A stretch of DNA of 64,000 nt, from NCBI GenBank assembly GCA_963800705.1, contig CAWDBV010000005.1, positions 496,001 through 560,000 on the forward strand. The letters run 5' to 3'. Source of the DNA: CAWDBV01 sp963800705. Lineage in GTDB: Bacteria > Actinomycetota > Thermoleophilia > Solirubrobacterales > 70-9. Numbering within the stretch: the first letter of the stretch is position 1; each line of letters starts with the position of its first letter. The position numbers and the translations under genes were made by a program. Positions 26,568 to 35,183 of this stretch are shown here, in pieces. A model generated the notes under the pieces. That model saw only the letters and a program-made list of their open reading frames with translations. It was not told where the DNA came from and searched no databases.

Positions 26568-27968
26568 GTGCGCTTCGTGGGCGCCTGGCTGAGAACACGC
26601 TTGACGACCATCCCCGACCGCCACGGCGGCCGCTGGGTCGTCGTGGCGCTGTGCGCGATCGTCGCGCTCGGCGTCGGGCTGCGCCTCTACTGGGCGGTCG
26701 AGAGGGAGGGCGGCGTCCAGGACGACTCGATCCGCTACTTCTTCATCGCCGAGTCGCTCTACGACCACGGCACCTTCGACGCGGTCGAGGTCAACAAGGA
26801 TGAGGCCTACCACCCGGGCTCGCCCCTCTTCCACGCCGGAGTCTTCTTCCTGACGGGCGGCGTTAACCCGAAGGCGAGCCGGATCCTGGTCGCGCTGCTC
26901 TCCTCGCTGATGATCGTCTGCGTCTTCCTGCTCGCGCGCCGGCTCGCCTGGGGCCCGCAGCGCGGTCCTCCCGGCGAGGCCCCGCCGATCGAGGCCACGG
27001 TCGCGGGACTGGCCGGCGCGTCGATGATCGCCGTCTATCCCTCGTCGATCGACTTCTACCGCTCGATGATGAACGAGCCGTTGTCGTCGATCACGCTCGT
27101 CGCCGCCGTCCTCTCGTTCATCTGGGCGGCTGACAACGGACACGGGAAGCCGTGGCGCTGGCTGGTGCCCGGAGCGCTGCTCGGGCTCACGGTCATGTTC
27201 CGGCCGGAGGCGCTCGCGATCGGCGTCCTGCTCGCGATCGTCGCCCTCGCTCACGTCTGGCGGATCCGCGAGCGGAACGCCGGGCTCGCCGCCGCGGCGG
27301 TCTTCCTGATCGCGATGGCGGTCGTGCTGCTGCCGTGGAGCATCCGCAACTCGATCTCCCAGGACCGCTTCGCGCCGTTCACCGACGGCGGCGGCAACGC
27401 GCTCTTCATCGGCACCTACCTGCCCGGCGACGGCGACCACTTCAAGACCTTCGACCGCCGCGAGCAGCTCATGGACGACTACGGGGTTCCGCAGGCGCAG
27501 CGCGACAAGCTCGAGCCCGCCGACACGCTCGAGCTCAACGACGTCCTCGACACGATCGCCCGCGAAGAGGACGAGAGCCGCCCCCCTGACGAGGTACTGA
27601 GCAAGCTCGGCCGCGAGCAGCTCCGCGACGATATAAGCGACCACCCGGTCGAGTACGCGGGGGTGCTGGCTCAGAAGTTCTGGAACATGTGGGGACAGGG
27701 CGCGGCGGCGAAGTCGCGCCAGGGAGGCCCGGGGCTGCCCGGCGACATCTTCCACATCCTCGTCGTCGCTCTCGGTCTGGCGGGCCTGGTGCTGCTCGCG
27801 ATCAGGAAGCGCTGGGAGGCCTGGATTCTCGGAGTCGTGCTCGGCTTCGCGACGCTTGTCGCGGTCGTGCTGCTGGCGCCGCCGCGGCGCCAGGTCGACC
27901 TGCTGCCGCTGGTTTCGGCGCTGGCCGGCTACGCGGTCGCGGCCGGCTGGGTCACGCTGAGGAGATGA
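26568..27968 (+). CDS. GT-C fold membrane glycosyltransferase (family 39-like)
   Basis: A 466-aa polytopic protein with about nine hydrophobic segments. The first outside loop after the first membrane span holds REGGVQDDSIRYFFIAESLYDHG near residues 43-65, the acidic DD pair expected of PMT/ArnT-type transferases, followed by a YHPGSPLFHAG loop. Such enzymes move sugars from polyprenyl-phosphate carriers onto proteins, lipids or polymers outside the membrane. Acceptor and sugar are unknown. The stop overlaps the start of a small membrane gene by four bases (ATGA). SqdB and a DPM1-like GT2 lie within 4 kb, which suggests a shared surface-sugar pathway. Confidence 0.75.
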   Translation: MRFVGAWLRTRLTTIPDRHGGRWVVVALCAIVALGVGLRLYWAVEREGGVQDDSIRYFFIAESLYDHGTFDAVEVNKDEAYHPGSPLFHAGVFFLTGGVNPKASRILVALLSSLMIVCVFLLARRLAWGPQRGPPGEAPPIEATVAGLAGASMIAVYPSSIDFYRSMMNEPLSSITLVAAVLSFIWAADNGHGKPWRWLVPGALLGLTVMFRPEALAIGVLLAIVALAHVWRIRERNAGLAAAAVFLIAMAVVLLPWSIRNSISQDRFAPFTDGGGNALFIGTYLPGDGDHFKTFDRREQLMDDYGVPQAQRDKLEPADTLELNDVLDTIAREEDESRPPDEVLSKLGREQLRDDISDHPVEYAGVLAQKFWNMWGQGAAAKSRQGGPGLPGDIFHILVVALGLAGLVLLAIRKRWEAWILGVVLGFATLVAVVLLAPPRRQVDLLPLVSALAGYAVAAGWVTLRR

Positions 27969-28297
27969 CCCGCCGCCGGATCCCGCGTTCGCTGCTGATC
28001 GCGTCGGTGCTCGTCCTCGCGGTCGCGGTCGTTTCGGCCTGGATCCATCCGCTCGTCCCGCTGCTTGAGATCGCCGCGTTCGTGGCCGGATACGCGTTCG
28101 CGCGCTGGTGGCTGGTCGCGGTCGTGTGGGCGCTGGCGGCGCTGCTAAGCGTCGTCCACTACGACCCCTGCCCGGCCGACAGCAGCAACTGCCTCAATGC
28201 GCTCGCGATCGTCTTCTATTTTTTCGCCGCGGCAGGGATAACGTTTGCCGTGGTCGCGGGGATCGTCGCCCGGCGCTACGCGGCCGGTACGGGCTGA
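27965..28297 (+). CDS. Small membrane protein of unknown function
   Basis: A 110-aa protein with four hydrophobic segments: SLLIASVLVLAVAVVSAWI, LLEIAAFVAGYAFARWWLVAV, ALAALLSVVHY, and ALAIVFYFFAAAGITFAVVAGIVA. A short loop has two Cys (DPCPADSSNCLN). ATG 27965 overlaps the stop of the GT-C gene (ATGA), so it is probably a translational partner of that transferase. The 3' end overlaps the convergent sqdB gene by 22 bases. No family is recognised. Confidence 0.65.
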   Translation: MTRRRIPRSLLIASVLVLAVAVVSAWIHPLVPLLEIAAFVAGYAFARWWLVAVVWALAALLSVVHYDPCPADSSNCLNALAIVFYFFAAAGITFAVVAGIVARRYAAGTG

Positions 28298-29448
28298 CCC
28301 GGGTCCCAGCGGGTGCGGGGGTCAATCGCCGACTCGACGATGCGGTCGCGGTAGCGCTCGATCGTCTTCAGCACCGAGCGCACGAGCTCGTCGCCGAGCA
28401 TGTGCGGCTCGAGCCCGAGGTCGAGCAGCTTGGTGTGCACCGGGTTGTAGTGGTGGTGCTCGAGCTCGACCCGCGGGTTCTCGACCGACTTGATCTCGAC
28501 CTTCATCTCCAGCTCCGATGCCGCGTGCTTGACGAGCTCGGCGAGCTCGGCGACCGTGAACGACTCGGTGAACTGGTTGAAGACCCGGAACTCGCCGGCG
28601 TCGGCGGGGTTCTCGACCGCGAGCTCGACGCAGCGCAGCGTGTCGCGGATGTTGAGGAAGCCGCGGGTCTGGCCCCCCTCGCCGTAGACGGTGAGCGGAT
28701 GGCCGATCACGGCCTGGACGCAGAAGCGGTTCAGCACGGTGCCGAACATCTCGTCGTAGTCGAAGCGGGTCTGCAGGCGCTCGTCGAGCGCGGTCTCGTC
28801 GGTCTCGATCCCGTAGACGACGCCCTGGTTGAGATCGGTGGCGGCCAGCCCCCAGATCCGCGAGGCGAAGTGGATGTTGGTCGAGTCGTGGACCTTTGAG
28901 CAGTGGTAGAGCGAGCCGGGAAGCTTCGGGAACGGCAGCGTGTCCTTGCGCCCCTTGTGCTCGATCTCGATGTAGCCCTCCTCGATGTCGATGTTCGGCG
29001 TCCCGTACTCGCCCATCGTCCCGAGCTTGACCAGGTGCGCCTCGGGGAAGCGGTCGCGGAGGCTGAAGAGCAGGTTGAGATTGCCGATCACGTTCGCCTG
29101 CTGGGTCTCGACCGCGTTCTCGCGCGAGGCCATCGAGTAGGGGGCCGAGGGCTGCTCGCCGTAGTGGATCACGGCCTCGGGCTCGGACTCGGCGACCGTC
29201 CGGTCGAGGAAGTCCCAGTCCTCGATCGCGCCCTCGGCCACCGCGATCTCGTTGCCCGAGGATTCTTTCCAGGCGGCGACGCGCTCGGCCAGCGAGGCGA
29301 TCGGGGTCAGCGAATCGCTGCCCGCCTTCTCTACCCAGCGGCGCCGGGAGAAATTGTCGACGACGGTGACATCGTGGCCCTTCGATGAGAACCGCATCGC
29401 GGTCGGCCACCCGAGATACCCGTCGCCGCCGAGTATCAGCACACGCAT
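28276..29448 (-). CDS. sqdB: UDP-sulfoquinovose synthase
   Basis: Extended short-chain dehydrogenase of 390 aa, closely matching the SQD1/SqdB family that makes UDP-sulfoquinovose from UDP-glucose and sulfite with bound NAD. Diagnostic stretches are MRVLILGGDGYLGWPTA at the N-terminus, DSLTPIASL near 45, HYGEQPSAPYSM near 100, LGTMGEYGTPNIDIEEGYI near 145 (active-site Thr region), YHCSKVHDS near 180 (Tyr and Lys), ATDLNQGVVYGI, and TVYGEGGQTRGFLNIRDTL. These are far closer to SqdB than to galactose epimerases. ATG 29448 was chosen over an earlier start because the Rossmann strand begins there. No SqdX/SqdD lipid transferase is nearby. The product may feed a surface glycan. Confidence 0.9.
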   Translation of the reverse strand: MRVLILGGDGYLGWPTAMRFSSKGHDVTVVDNFSRRRWVEKAGSDSLTPIASLAERVAAWKESSGNEIAVAEGAIEDWDFLDRTVAESEPEAVIHYGEQPSAPYSMASRENAVETQQANVIGNLNLLFSLRDRFPEAHLVKLGTMGEYGTPNIDIEEGYIEIEHKGRKDTLPFPKLPGSLYHCSKVHDSTNIHFASRIWGLAATDLNQGVVYGIETDETALDERLQTRFDYDEMFGTVLNRFCVQAVIGHPLTVYGEGGQTRGFLNIRDTLRCVELAVENPADAGEFRVFNQFTESFTVAELAELVKHAASELEMKVEIKSVENPRVELEHHHYNPVHTKLLDLGLEPHMLGDELVRSVLKTIERYRDRIVESAIDPRTRWDPGQPVPAA

Positions 29449-29535
29449 AGAGGGCGGCAGGGTAGCGGGTCTACCCGAACGCAAACCGGCCCGGGGCGGA
29501 TGCCCCGGGCCAGCCTGGTCAACCCGGCCGCTGAA

Positions 29536-30135
29536 TCAGTAAGTGATGATGTAGAACGAGCCGGGTGTGAGCGTCCCGGCCGAGTTGCCGGTCAGGACGT
29601 TGAACTCGCCCCCAGCCACGAAGGCCACCGAGCTCTCGGCGCACGGACCGATCGCGCAACTGACGAGGGCGAACGCAGCGGTCGAGCCGTTGAACTTGAC
29701 GTGGTGGTTGCCGAAGCCATCCGTCCTCCCCTGCACCGTGCCGCCCGCGCAGTTGACGTTGCCCGTCGTGAGATTCGAGTACGTCCCAGTCAGCAGGGTG
29801 GGATCGACGAAGGCGAATCCCCAGATCGCGCCCGTGGTGCACTTCTGCTGGTAGGCCGAGGCGGGCAGCCCACCGAGCGTGAGCGCGTTTGTGGCCGGCG
29901 AGCCAGCGGCACCTGCAGCGCCAGCGGGTCCGGCGGGACCTGCAGCGCCAACGGGTCCGGCGGGACCGCGTTTGGCCTTCTTCTTCGCCGCTTTCTTGCC
30001 CTGCGGGCCGTCGTTGGCGCTCTGCGCCGCGTAAGTCGTTCCGCTCAGCGCGACGAAGAGCGCGACCAGACCCACGATGTTGCTGCGCACCCAGTCGCGC
30101 CCCCGCGGGTGTGGACCCCGATTGAGATCACTCAT
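29536..30135 (-). CDS. Exported collagen-like protein
   Basis: A 199-aa protein with N-terminal segment SNIVGLVALFVALSGTTYAA at about residues 18-37, which acts as signal peptide or membrane anchor. A Lys-rich stretch (GKKAAKKKAKR) follows, then a short collagen-like tract of GPAGPVGAAGPAGPAGAAG type (residues 55-78). The C-terminal 110 residues are a beta-rich domain starting TNALTLGGLPASAYQQ with four Cys (CTTGAIWGFAF, NCAGG, SCAIGPC). The architecture recurs in Solirubrobacterales exoproteins. Surface fibre or coat function is inferred. It stands alone between sqdB and the GT2 gene. Confidence 0.7.
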   Translation of the reverse strand: MSDLNRGPHPRGRDWVRSNIVGLVALFVALSGTTYAAQSANDGPQGKKAAKKKAKRGPAGPVGAAGPAGPAGAAGAAGSPATNALTLGGLPASAYQQKCTTGAIWGFAFVDPTLLTGTYSNLTTGNVNCAGGTVQGRTDGFGNHHVKFNGSTAAFALVSCAIGPCAESSVAFVAGGEFNVLTGNSAGTLTPGSFYIITY

Positions 30136-30290
30136 CTTGCCCTCCTCCGTTTGGTTGCCGGCAACACCCCAGCCGGTCTGAGTGGACAGTATGCAAGAGG
30201 CGGTGGGGATTTACCTATCCTCACCCGGCTCTGCTTCCGCTGGCCGACATCCTCCCCCCCGAGCTCACCGCGCTGCGGGCATCGGGGCTC

Positions 30291-31298
30291 GTGCTCGCTG
30301 TGTGCCTGATCGCGTTCGCGGTCTACCGCCGCCGCGAGCTCCGCAACGCCGACGTGCTCATCCTGCTGTTCGCGGCCTTTGCGCTGGCGATCGTCTCGGG
30401 GACGGAGCTGCTCGACCGGGTGCTCGAGGAGCTCTCCTTCGGCCAGGACAGCGGCCGCCGTCTGCTCGGCCTGGTCGTTTTCGCCGTCGTCATCCTTTTC
30501 GGGCTGATCGTTCGCGCCCTCTCGGAGAGCGGCCGCATGAACCGCCAGCTCTCGGCGCTGCTCGAGGGCCTCGCCTGGGAGGAGTTCCGGTCCGCCGGGC
30601 TGGTCGACCGCTTCCGCGACAAGGTCGCGGTCGTGATCCCCGCCTACAACGAGGCCGAGAGCGTCGCCGACGTGATCAGGCAGATCCCTCCCGAGGCCTG
30701 CGGGGTCGAGACGGCGGTGCTCGTAGTCGACGACGGCTCGCGCGACGGAACCGCCGAGGTCGCCGAGGGCGCCGGCGCGGTCGTCGCCCGCCACGTCATC
30801 AACCGCGGCGGCGGCGCCGCGCTGCGGACCGGCTACCGGCTGACCTCAGACGCCGGAGCGAAGGTCGTCGTCACCCTCGACGCCGACGGCCAGCACCTGC
30901 CCTCGGAGATCGAGCGGCTCGTCAAGCCCGTCCTCGACGGCGAGGTCGCGATCGCGCACGGCTCGCGCGTGCTCGGGCAAGCGGACCCCAACTCCCGCTC
31001 GCGCGAGTTGGGCATCGTCTTCTTCAACCGGGTCGTCTCCTTCATCACCCGGACAAAGGTCTCGGACTGCTCGAACGGCTATCGGGCCGTGCGCGCCGAC
31101 GTGCTGCCGCAGCTCGTCCTGCGCCAGGAGCAGTTCCACACCTCCGAGTTCCTGATCGAGGCGATTAAGCGCGGCATCCCGGCCAAGGAGGTCCCGGTGA
31201 CCGTCGCCCAGCGTACCCACGGGCACTCGAAGAAGCCGGCGGTCGTTCGCTATGGCGCCGGATTCGCGAACGCGATTCTCCGTACCTGGCTTCGCTAG
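30291..31298 (+). CDS. DPM1-like family 2 glycosyltransferase with N-terminal membrane spans
   Basis: A protein of at least 335 aa. Two hydrophobic segments occupy residues 1-80 (VCLIAFAVYRRR, LLGLVVFAVVILFGLIVRAL). The GT-A domain starts at about 110 with VAVVIPAYNEAESVADVI, then VLVVDDGSRDGT near 145, NRGGGAALRTGYRL near 170, VVTLDADGQHLPSEI near 195 and SNGYRAVRADVLPQL near 260. This is the dolichyl- or polyprenyl-phosphate sugar synthase pattern, which would supply a GT-C transferase such as the one at 26.6 kb. GTG 30291 cuts into the first membrane segment. A CTG at 30240 in the same frame would restore it, but no ATG, GTG or TTG lies further upstream, so the start is uncertain. Confidence 0.8.
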   Translation: MLAVCLIAFAVYRRRELRNADVLILLFAAFALAIVSGTELLDRVLEELSFGQDSGRRLLGLVVFAVVILFGLIVRALSESGRMNRQLSALLEGLAWEEFRSAGLVDRFRDKVAVVIPAYNEAESVADVIRQIPPEACGVETAVLVVDDGSRDGTAEVAEGAGAVVARHVINRGGGAALRTGYRLTSDAGAKVVVTLDADGQHLPSEIERLVKPVLDGEVAIAHGSRVLGQADPNSRSRELGIVFFNRVVSFITRTKVSDCSNGYRAVRADVLPQLVLRQEQFHTSEFLIEAIKRGIPAKEVPVTVAQRTHGHSKKPAVVRYGAGFANAILRTWLR

Positions 31299-31312
31299 CG
31301 CTCGCCGAGCGC
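31298..31312 (+). terminator. Inverted repeat at the end of the GT2 gene
   Basis: GCGCTC-GCC-GAGCGC begins at the last base of the GT2 stop codon. The stem of six pairs could form in the transcript. A TTTT run follows only about 14 bases later, so termination efficiency is doubtful. The remaining gap to 31437 contains a TACAGT hexamer near 31351 that could serve as a -10 element for the next gene. Confidence 0.35.
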
Positions 31313-31437
31313 ACCTGGCTGCGCTGACTTTTCGGCAAGACTCTCGTCTACAGTACGAACACACGGGCGAGTTCAGCGCGTACAACCCCCGGGACCGGCT
31401 GGTGCAATTACGCAGGAACAATCCAAGGAGGAACGTG

Positions 31438-31986
31438 ATGGAGACGGCATTGAAGAGGAGGCTCGGCGTCGCCGCGGCGCTGCTGGGAGCGAGCGCGGTG
31501 CTGATGACGCTGGTGGTGGCGACGAGCGCCCCGCCGGCTCACGCGCTCACGCCGGCGAAGTGCAAGAAGAAGAAGGGCAACGCCAAGAAGAAGTGCTACA
31601 GGAAACTCATTCAGCAGCTGGCCCAGCAAGGGACAGGCACGGCACCAGCACCGGCTCCGGTGCCAGCGCCAGCTCCGGCCAGCCCGCGAGCGACCTCGCT
31701 GACGCTTTCCTGCACCGACTGCGGCGCGGGGAATACCCACGCAGCGGGAACGGTCAACGTGGCGGGCGATTTAAGCCCGTCGATAGCGGGTGCCTACGAA
31801 CCGATCAGGCTCGACTACGGCGGACTCAATTCGCCGAAGTACCTCTATACAGACTGGCCAGCTGGGGGCCACTACGAGGGCTCCTTCTCGTTCCCCGGCG
31901 GAACCGTCCCCGTCACGGCCACCTTCCCCGGGAGCCTCGCGGGTAATTTCGCGCCTTCGAGCGCGACGATCACCATCAACCCCTAG
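31438..31986 (+). CDS. Secreted Lys-rich protein with a beta-sandwich-like C-terminus
   Basis: A 182-aa exported protein. ATG 31438 has aaggagg 6 bases upstream, among the best ribosome binding sites in the window. The signal peptide is ALKRRLGVAAALLGASAVLMTLVVATSAPPAHA. Immediately after it comes a basic Cys-containing segment, KCKKKKGNAKKKCYRK, then a Pro/Ala linker (APAPAPVPAPAPA). The C-terminal 100 residues, with a CTDCG pair and GGHYEGSFSFPGGTVPVTATFPGS, look like an Ig-like or CARDB-like domain. The basic Cys segment resembles the C-terminal tails of the proteins at 57.9 and 59.6 kb but sits at the other end. Function is unknown. Confidence 0.65.
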   Translation: METALKRRLGVAAALLGASAVLMTLVVATSAPPAHALTPAKCKKKKGNAKKKCYRKLIQQLAQQGTGTAPAPAPVPAPAPASPRATSLTLSCTDCGAGNTHAAGTVNVAGDLSPSIAGAYEPIRLDYGGLNSPKYLYTDWPAGGHYEGSFSFPGGTVPVTATFPGSLAGNFAPSSATITINP

Positions 31987-32054
31987 CCACACTCGCTACG
32001 GCCGCCGCGCGGTCTGGCCCTGGGGGTCCAGGCCGGCGGCGGCATGCGAGCGCT

Positions 32055-32354
32055 TCACGGGGCGGCGCCCGGGTGTCGGACCTCGGCCGGGTCCGGGAGG
32101 TAGAGGTCGGTGCCGCAGCGCGGACAGACCTGGACGTAGAGCTTCAGCGTCTTCGCGCAGGTCGGGCACTGGCGCTCGGGCTCTGACTCCTCGGAGCGGT
32201 AGAGGATCACGGCGACCAGCCCCACGCCCGGGATCACGGTTCCGACCAGCAGCCAGATGAAGAACGAGCTGCCCTTGGCGCGTGCGACGATCGCCGTGGC
32301 GATCCCGAATGAGAGGGCGATCAGCGCGTATTGCACGCCCCGATTGTCCCGCAC
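32055..32354 (-). CDS. Small membrane protein with C-terminal zinc ribbon
   Basis: A 99-aa protein with two hydrophobic segments (VQYALIALSFGIATAIVARA and FFIWLLVGTVIPGVGLVAVILY) followed by a cytoplasmic-type zinc ribbon: CPTC and CPRC separated by 13 residues (CPTCAKTLKLYVQVCPRCG). Such proteins are common as unnamed neighbours in actinobacteria. ATG 32354 lies 12 bases past the ndh stop on the same strand, so it may be co-transcribed with ndh. No specific function can be assigned. Confidence 0.65.
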   Translation of the reverse strand: MRDNRGVQYALIALSFGIATAIVARAKGSSFFIWLLVGTVIPGVGLVAVILYRSEESEPERQCPTCAKTLKLYVQVCPRCGTDLYLPDPAEVRHPGAAP

Positions 32355-32366
32355 CGGGTCCTTTGG

Positions 32367-33704
32367 CTAGGGCTCGTTGGGCGGAGGGCCCGCCGACACC
32401 GGCCGGTGGCTGCCGCCCTCGGCGTAGACGTCCTCGCGCAGCGGCCGAGGATGGCCGATCGAGCCGACCTCGGAGACGTCGCGGCTGAACGGCAGGCTGA
32501 CGGTCCAGTCGAGCGCCGCGCGCAGCTTGCGGACCTTGCCCGGAATCTGGCTCAGGTGGTAGGTGCGCGCCAGCCACCAGGCGATGAAGCCGGAGAACCG
32601 GAAGCGCCCGATCTGGCCGACGGCCTTGTAGCGGCCGAGATTGACGAACCCGGTGCGGCTCGAGTATTCAAAGCGGACCGGCTCGCCGACGCCCAGGCCC
32701 GCGGCGACATTGCGCGCCGCGACCTTCGCTTGGCGGGTCGCGTGCTGGGCGGTCGGCGGCGAGGTTCCCTGCTTGCGGTCGGGGACGGCTGCGCAGTCGC
32801 CGATCGCGGTCACGCCATCGAGGCCCTCGACGCGGAGATGGTCGTCGACCGGGATCCGGCCCCGCTCGTCGAGCGGCACAGATAGGTGGCGGAGGCTCGG
32901 GTGCGGGGTGACGCCGGCGGTCCAGACGACGGTCTTGGTGGGGACCGTCTCCCCGGTCGAGAGCTTCGCGCTGCCGGCGTCGACCGACTCGAGCGTCGTC
33001 CCGAGCCGGACCTCGATGCCCCGTCCTCGGAGCTCGCGGACCGCGTACTCGGCCAGCTTCAGATCGGTCTCGGGCAGCACCCGGTCGCTGGCCTCGAGCA
33101 GGATCCAGCGCATCCCGTGCAGCCGCGCGCGCGGGTAGCGCGACATCGCGTCGGCGGCGAAGTCCTGAAGCTCGGCCAGAGCCTCGAGCCCCGCGTAGCC
33201 CCCGCCGACGAAGACGTAGGTGAGCAGCTCCTCCTGGCGGCCGGCGTCCCCGGTCGCGTTCGCCGCCTCGAGCGTCTCGACGACGTGGTTGCGGAGCCAG
33301 ATCGCGTCGGCGAGGCTCTTGAAGCCGATCGCGTGCTCGTCGAGGCCGGGAACCGGCAGCGTCCGTGAGACCGAGCCGACCGAGAGCACGAGCTCGTCGT
33401 AGCGGAGCTGCTCTGTCTCGCCATCGTGGCCACGCAGCTCGACGGTGTGCGCCCCGGGGTCGTGTCCGGTGACAGCCCCGATCCGCACGTTGGTGCGATG
33501 GAGGATGTCGCGCAGGGGCGTGACGACGTGACGCGGCTCGAGCGTTCCCGCGGCGGCTTCGGGCAGGAACGGCGTGTAGAGGACGAAGTTGACGTCGTTG
33601 ACGAGCACCAGCCGCGTCGACTGCACCGGGAGCAGCCGCTCGAGCTCGCGGGCGCAGGTGGCCCCCGCGAACCCGCCACCGGCTATGACGACGTCGTGGG
33701 CCAT
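32367..33704 (-). CDS. ndh: Type II NADH:quinone oxidoreductase
   Basis: Non-pumping flavoprotein of 445 aa that passes electrons from NADH to membrane quinone. The N-terminal FAD fold is VVIAGGGFAGATCARELER. The NADH fold near residue 165 is YVFVGGGYAGLEALAEL. WTAGVTPHPSLR near 265 and VTAIGDCAAVPD near 300 bind FAD, followed by PPTAQHATRQAKVAARN. The C-terminal amphipathic part (FSGFIAWWLARTYHLSQIPG) is the expected membrane contact. A related sulfide:quinone reductase would need active-site Cys residues that are absent here. The partner quinone is presumably the menaquinone made by the men genes in this window. The ATG is 6 bases from a CATAAT promoter element, so the mRNA is probably leaderless. 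Confidence 0.88.
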   Translation of the reverse strand: MAHDVVIAGGGFAGATCARELERLLPVQSTRLVLVNDVNFVLYTPFLPEAAAGTLEPRHVVTPLRDILHRTNVRIGAVTGHDPGAHTVELRGHDGETEQLRYDELVLSVGSVSRTLPVPGLDEHAIGFKSLADAIWLRNHVVETLEAANATGDAGRQEELLTYVFVGGGYAGLEALAELQDFAADAMSRYPRARLHGMRWILLEASDRVLPETDLKLAEYAVRELRGRGIEVRLGTTLESVDAGSAKLSTGETVPTKTVVWTAGVTPHPSLRHLSVPLDERGRIPVDDHLRVEGLDGVTAIGDCAAVPDRKQGTSPPTAQHATRQAKVAARNVAAGLGVGEPVRFEYSSRTGFVNLGRYKAVGQIGRFRFSGFIAWWLARTYHLSQIPGKVRKLRAALDWTVSLPFSRDVSEVGSIGHPRPLREDVYAEGGSHRPVSAGPPPNEP

Positions 33705-33710
33705 TAGGCC

Positions 33711-33739
33711 ATTATGGACCTTGTAACAACGTGTTACAA
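33711..33739 (-). promoter_or_regulatory. ndh promoter
   Basis: Reading leftward: TTGTAA (33739-33734), a spacer of exactly 17 bases, then CATAAT (33716-33711), followed 6 bases later by the ndh ATG. The hexamers match the housekeeping consensus at four and five of six positions. This is the best promoter in the window. The spacing places the transcription start at or next to the start codon. Confidence 0.7.
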
Positions 33740-33743
33740 GGTC
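33717..33743. promoter_or_regulatory. Perfect 12-bp palindrome, candidate repressor operator of ndh
   Basis: GACCTTGTAACA and TGTTACAAGGTC flank a three-base centre (ACG). The site fills the ndh promoter spacer and covers its -35 element, so a bound protein would block RNA polymerase. It is AT-rich in a very GC-rich context. It does not match the Rex consensus (TTGTGAN6TCACAA). Its geometry fits a dimeric helix-turn-helix repressor such as a TetR or GntR member, not encoded nearby. It could also fold in the gatB 3' end, but no T-tract follows. Confidence 0.6.
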
Positions 33744-33749
33744 AGATTG

Positions 33750-35179
<1,430 letters not shown>

Positions 35180-35183
<4 letters not shown>

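Noticed and set aside
28276..29448. UDP-glucose 4-epimerase or dTDP-glucose dehydratase for the sugar-nucleotide gene.
   Set aside because: GEQPSAPYSM, TMGEYGTPNIDIEEGY and GGQTRGFLNIRDT are specific to the SqdB/SQD1 family.
33717..33743. Rex-type redox operator or intrinsic terminator.
   Set aside because: The half sites are TTGTAACA rather than TTGTGA, and no T-tract follows the stem; a generic repressor operator fits better.
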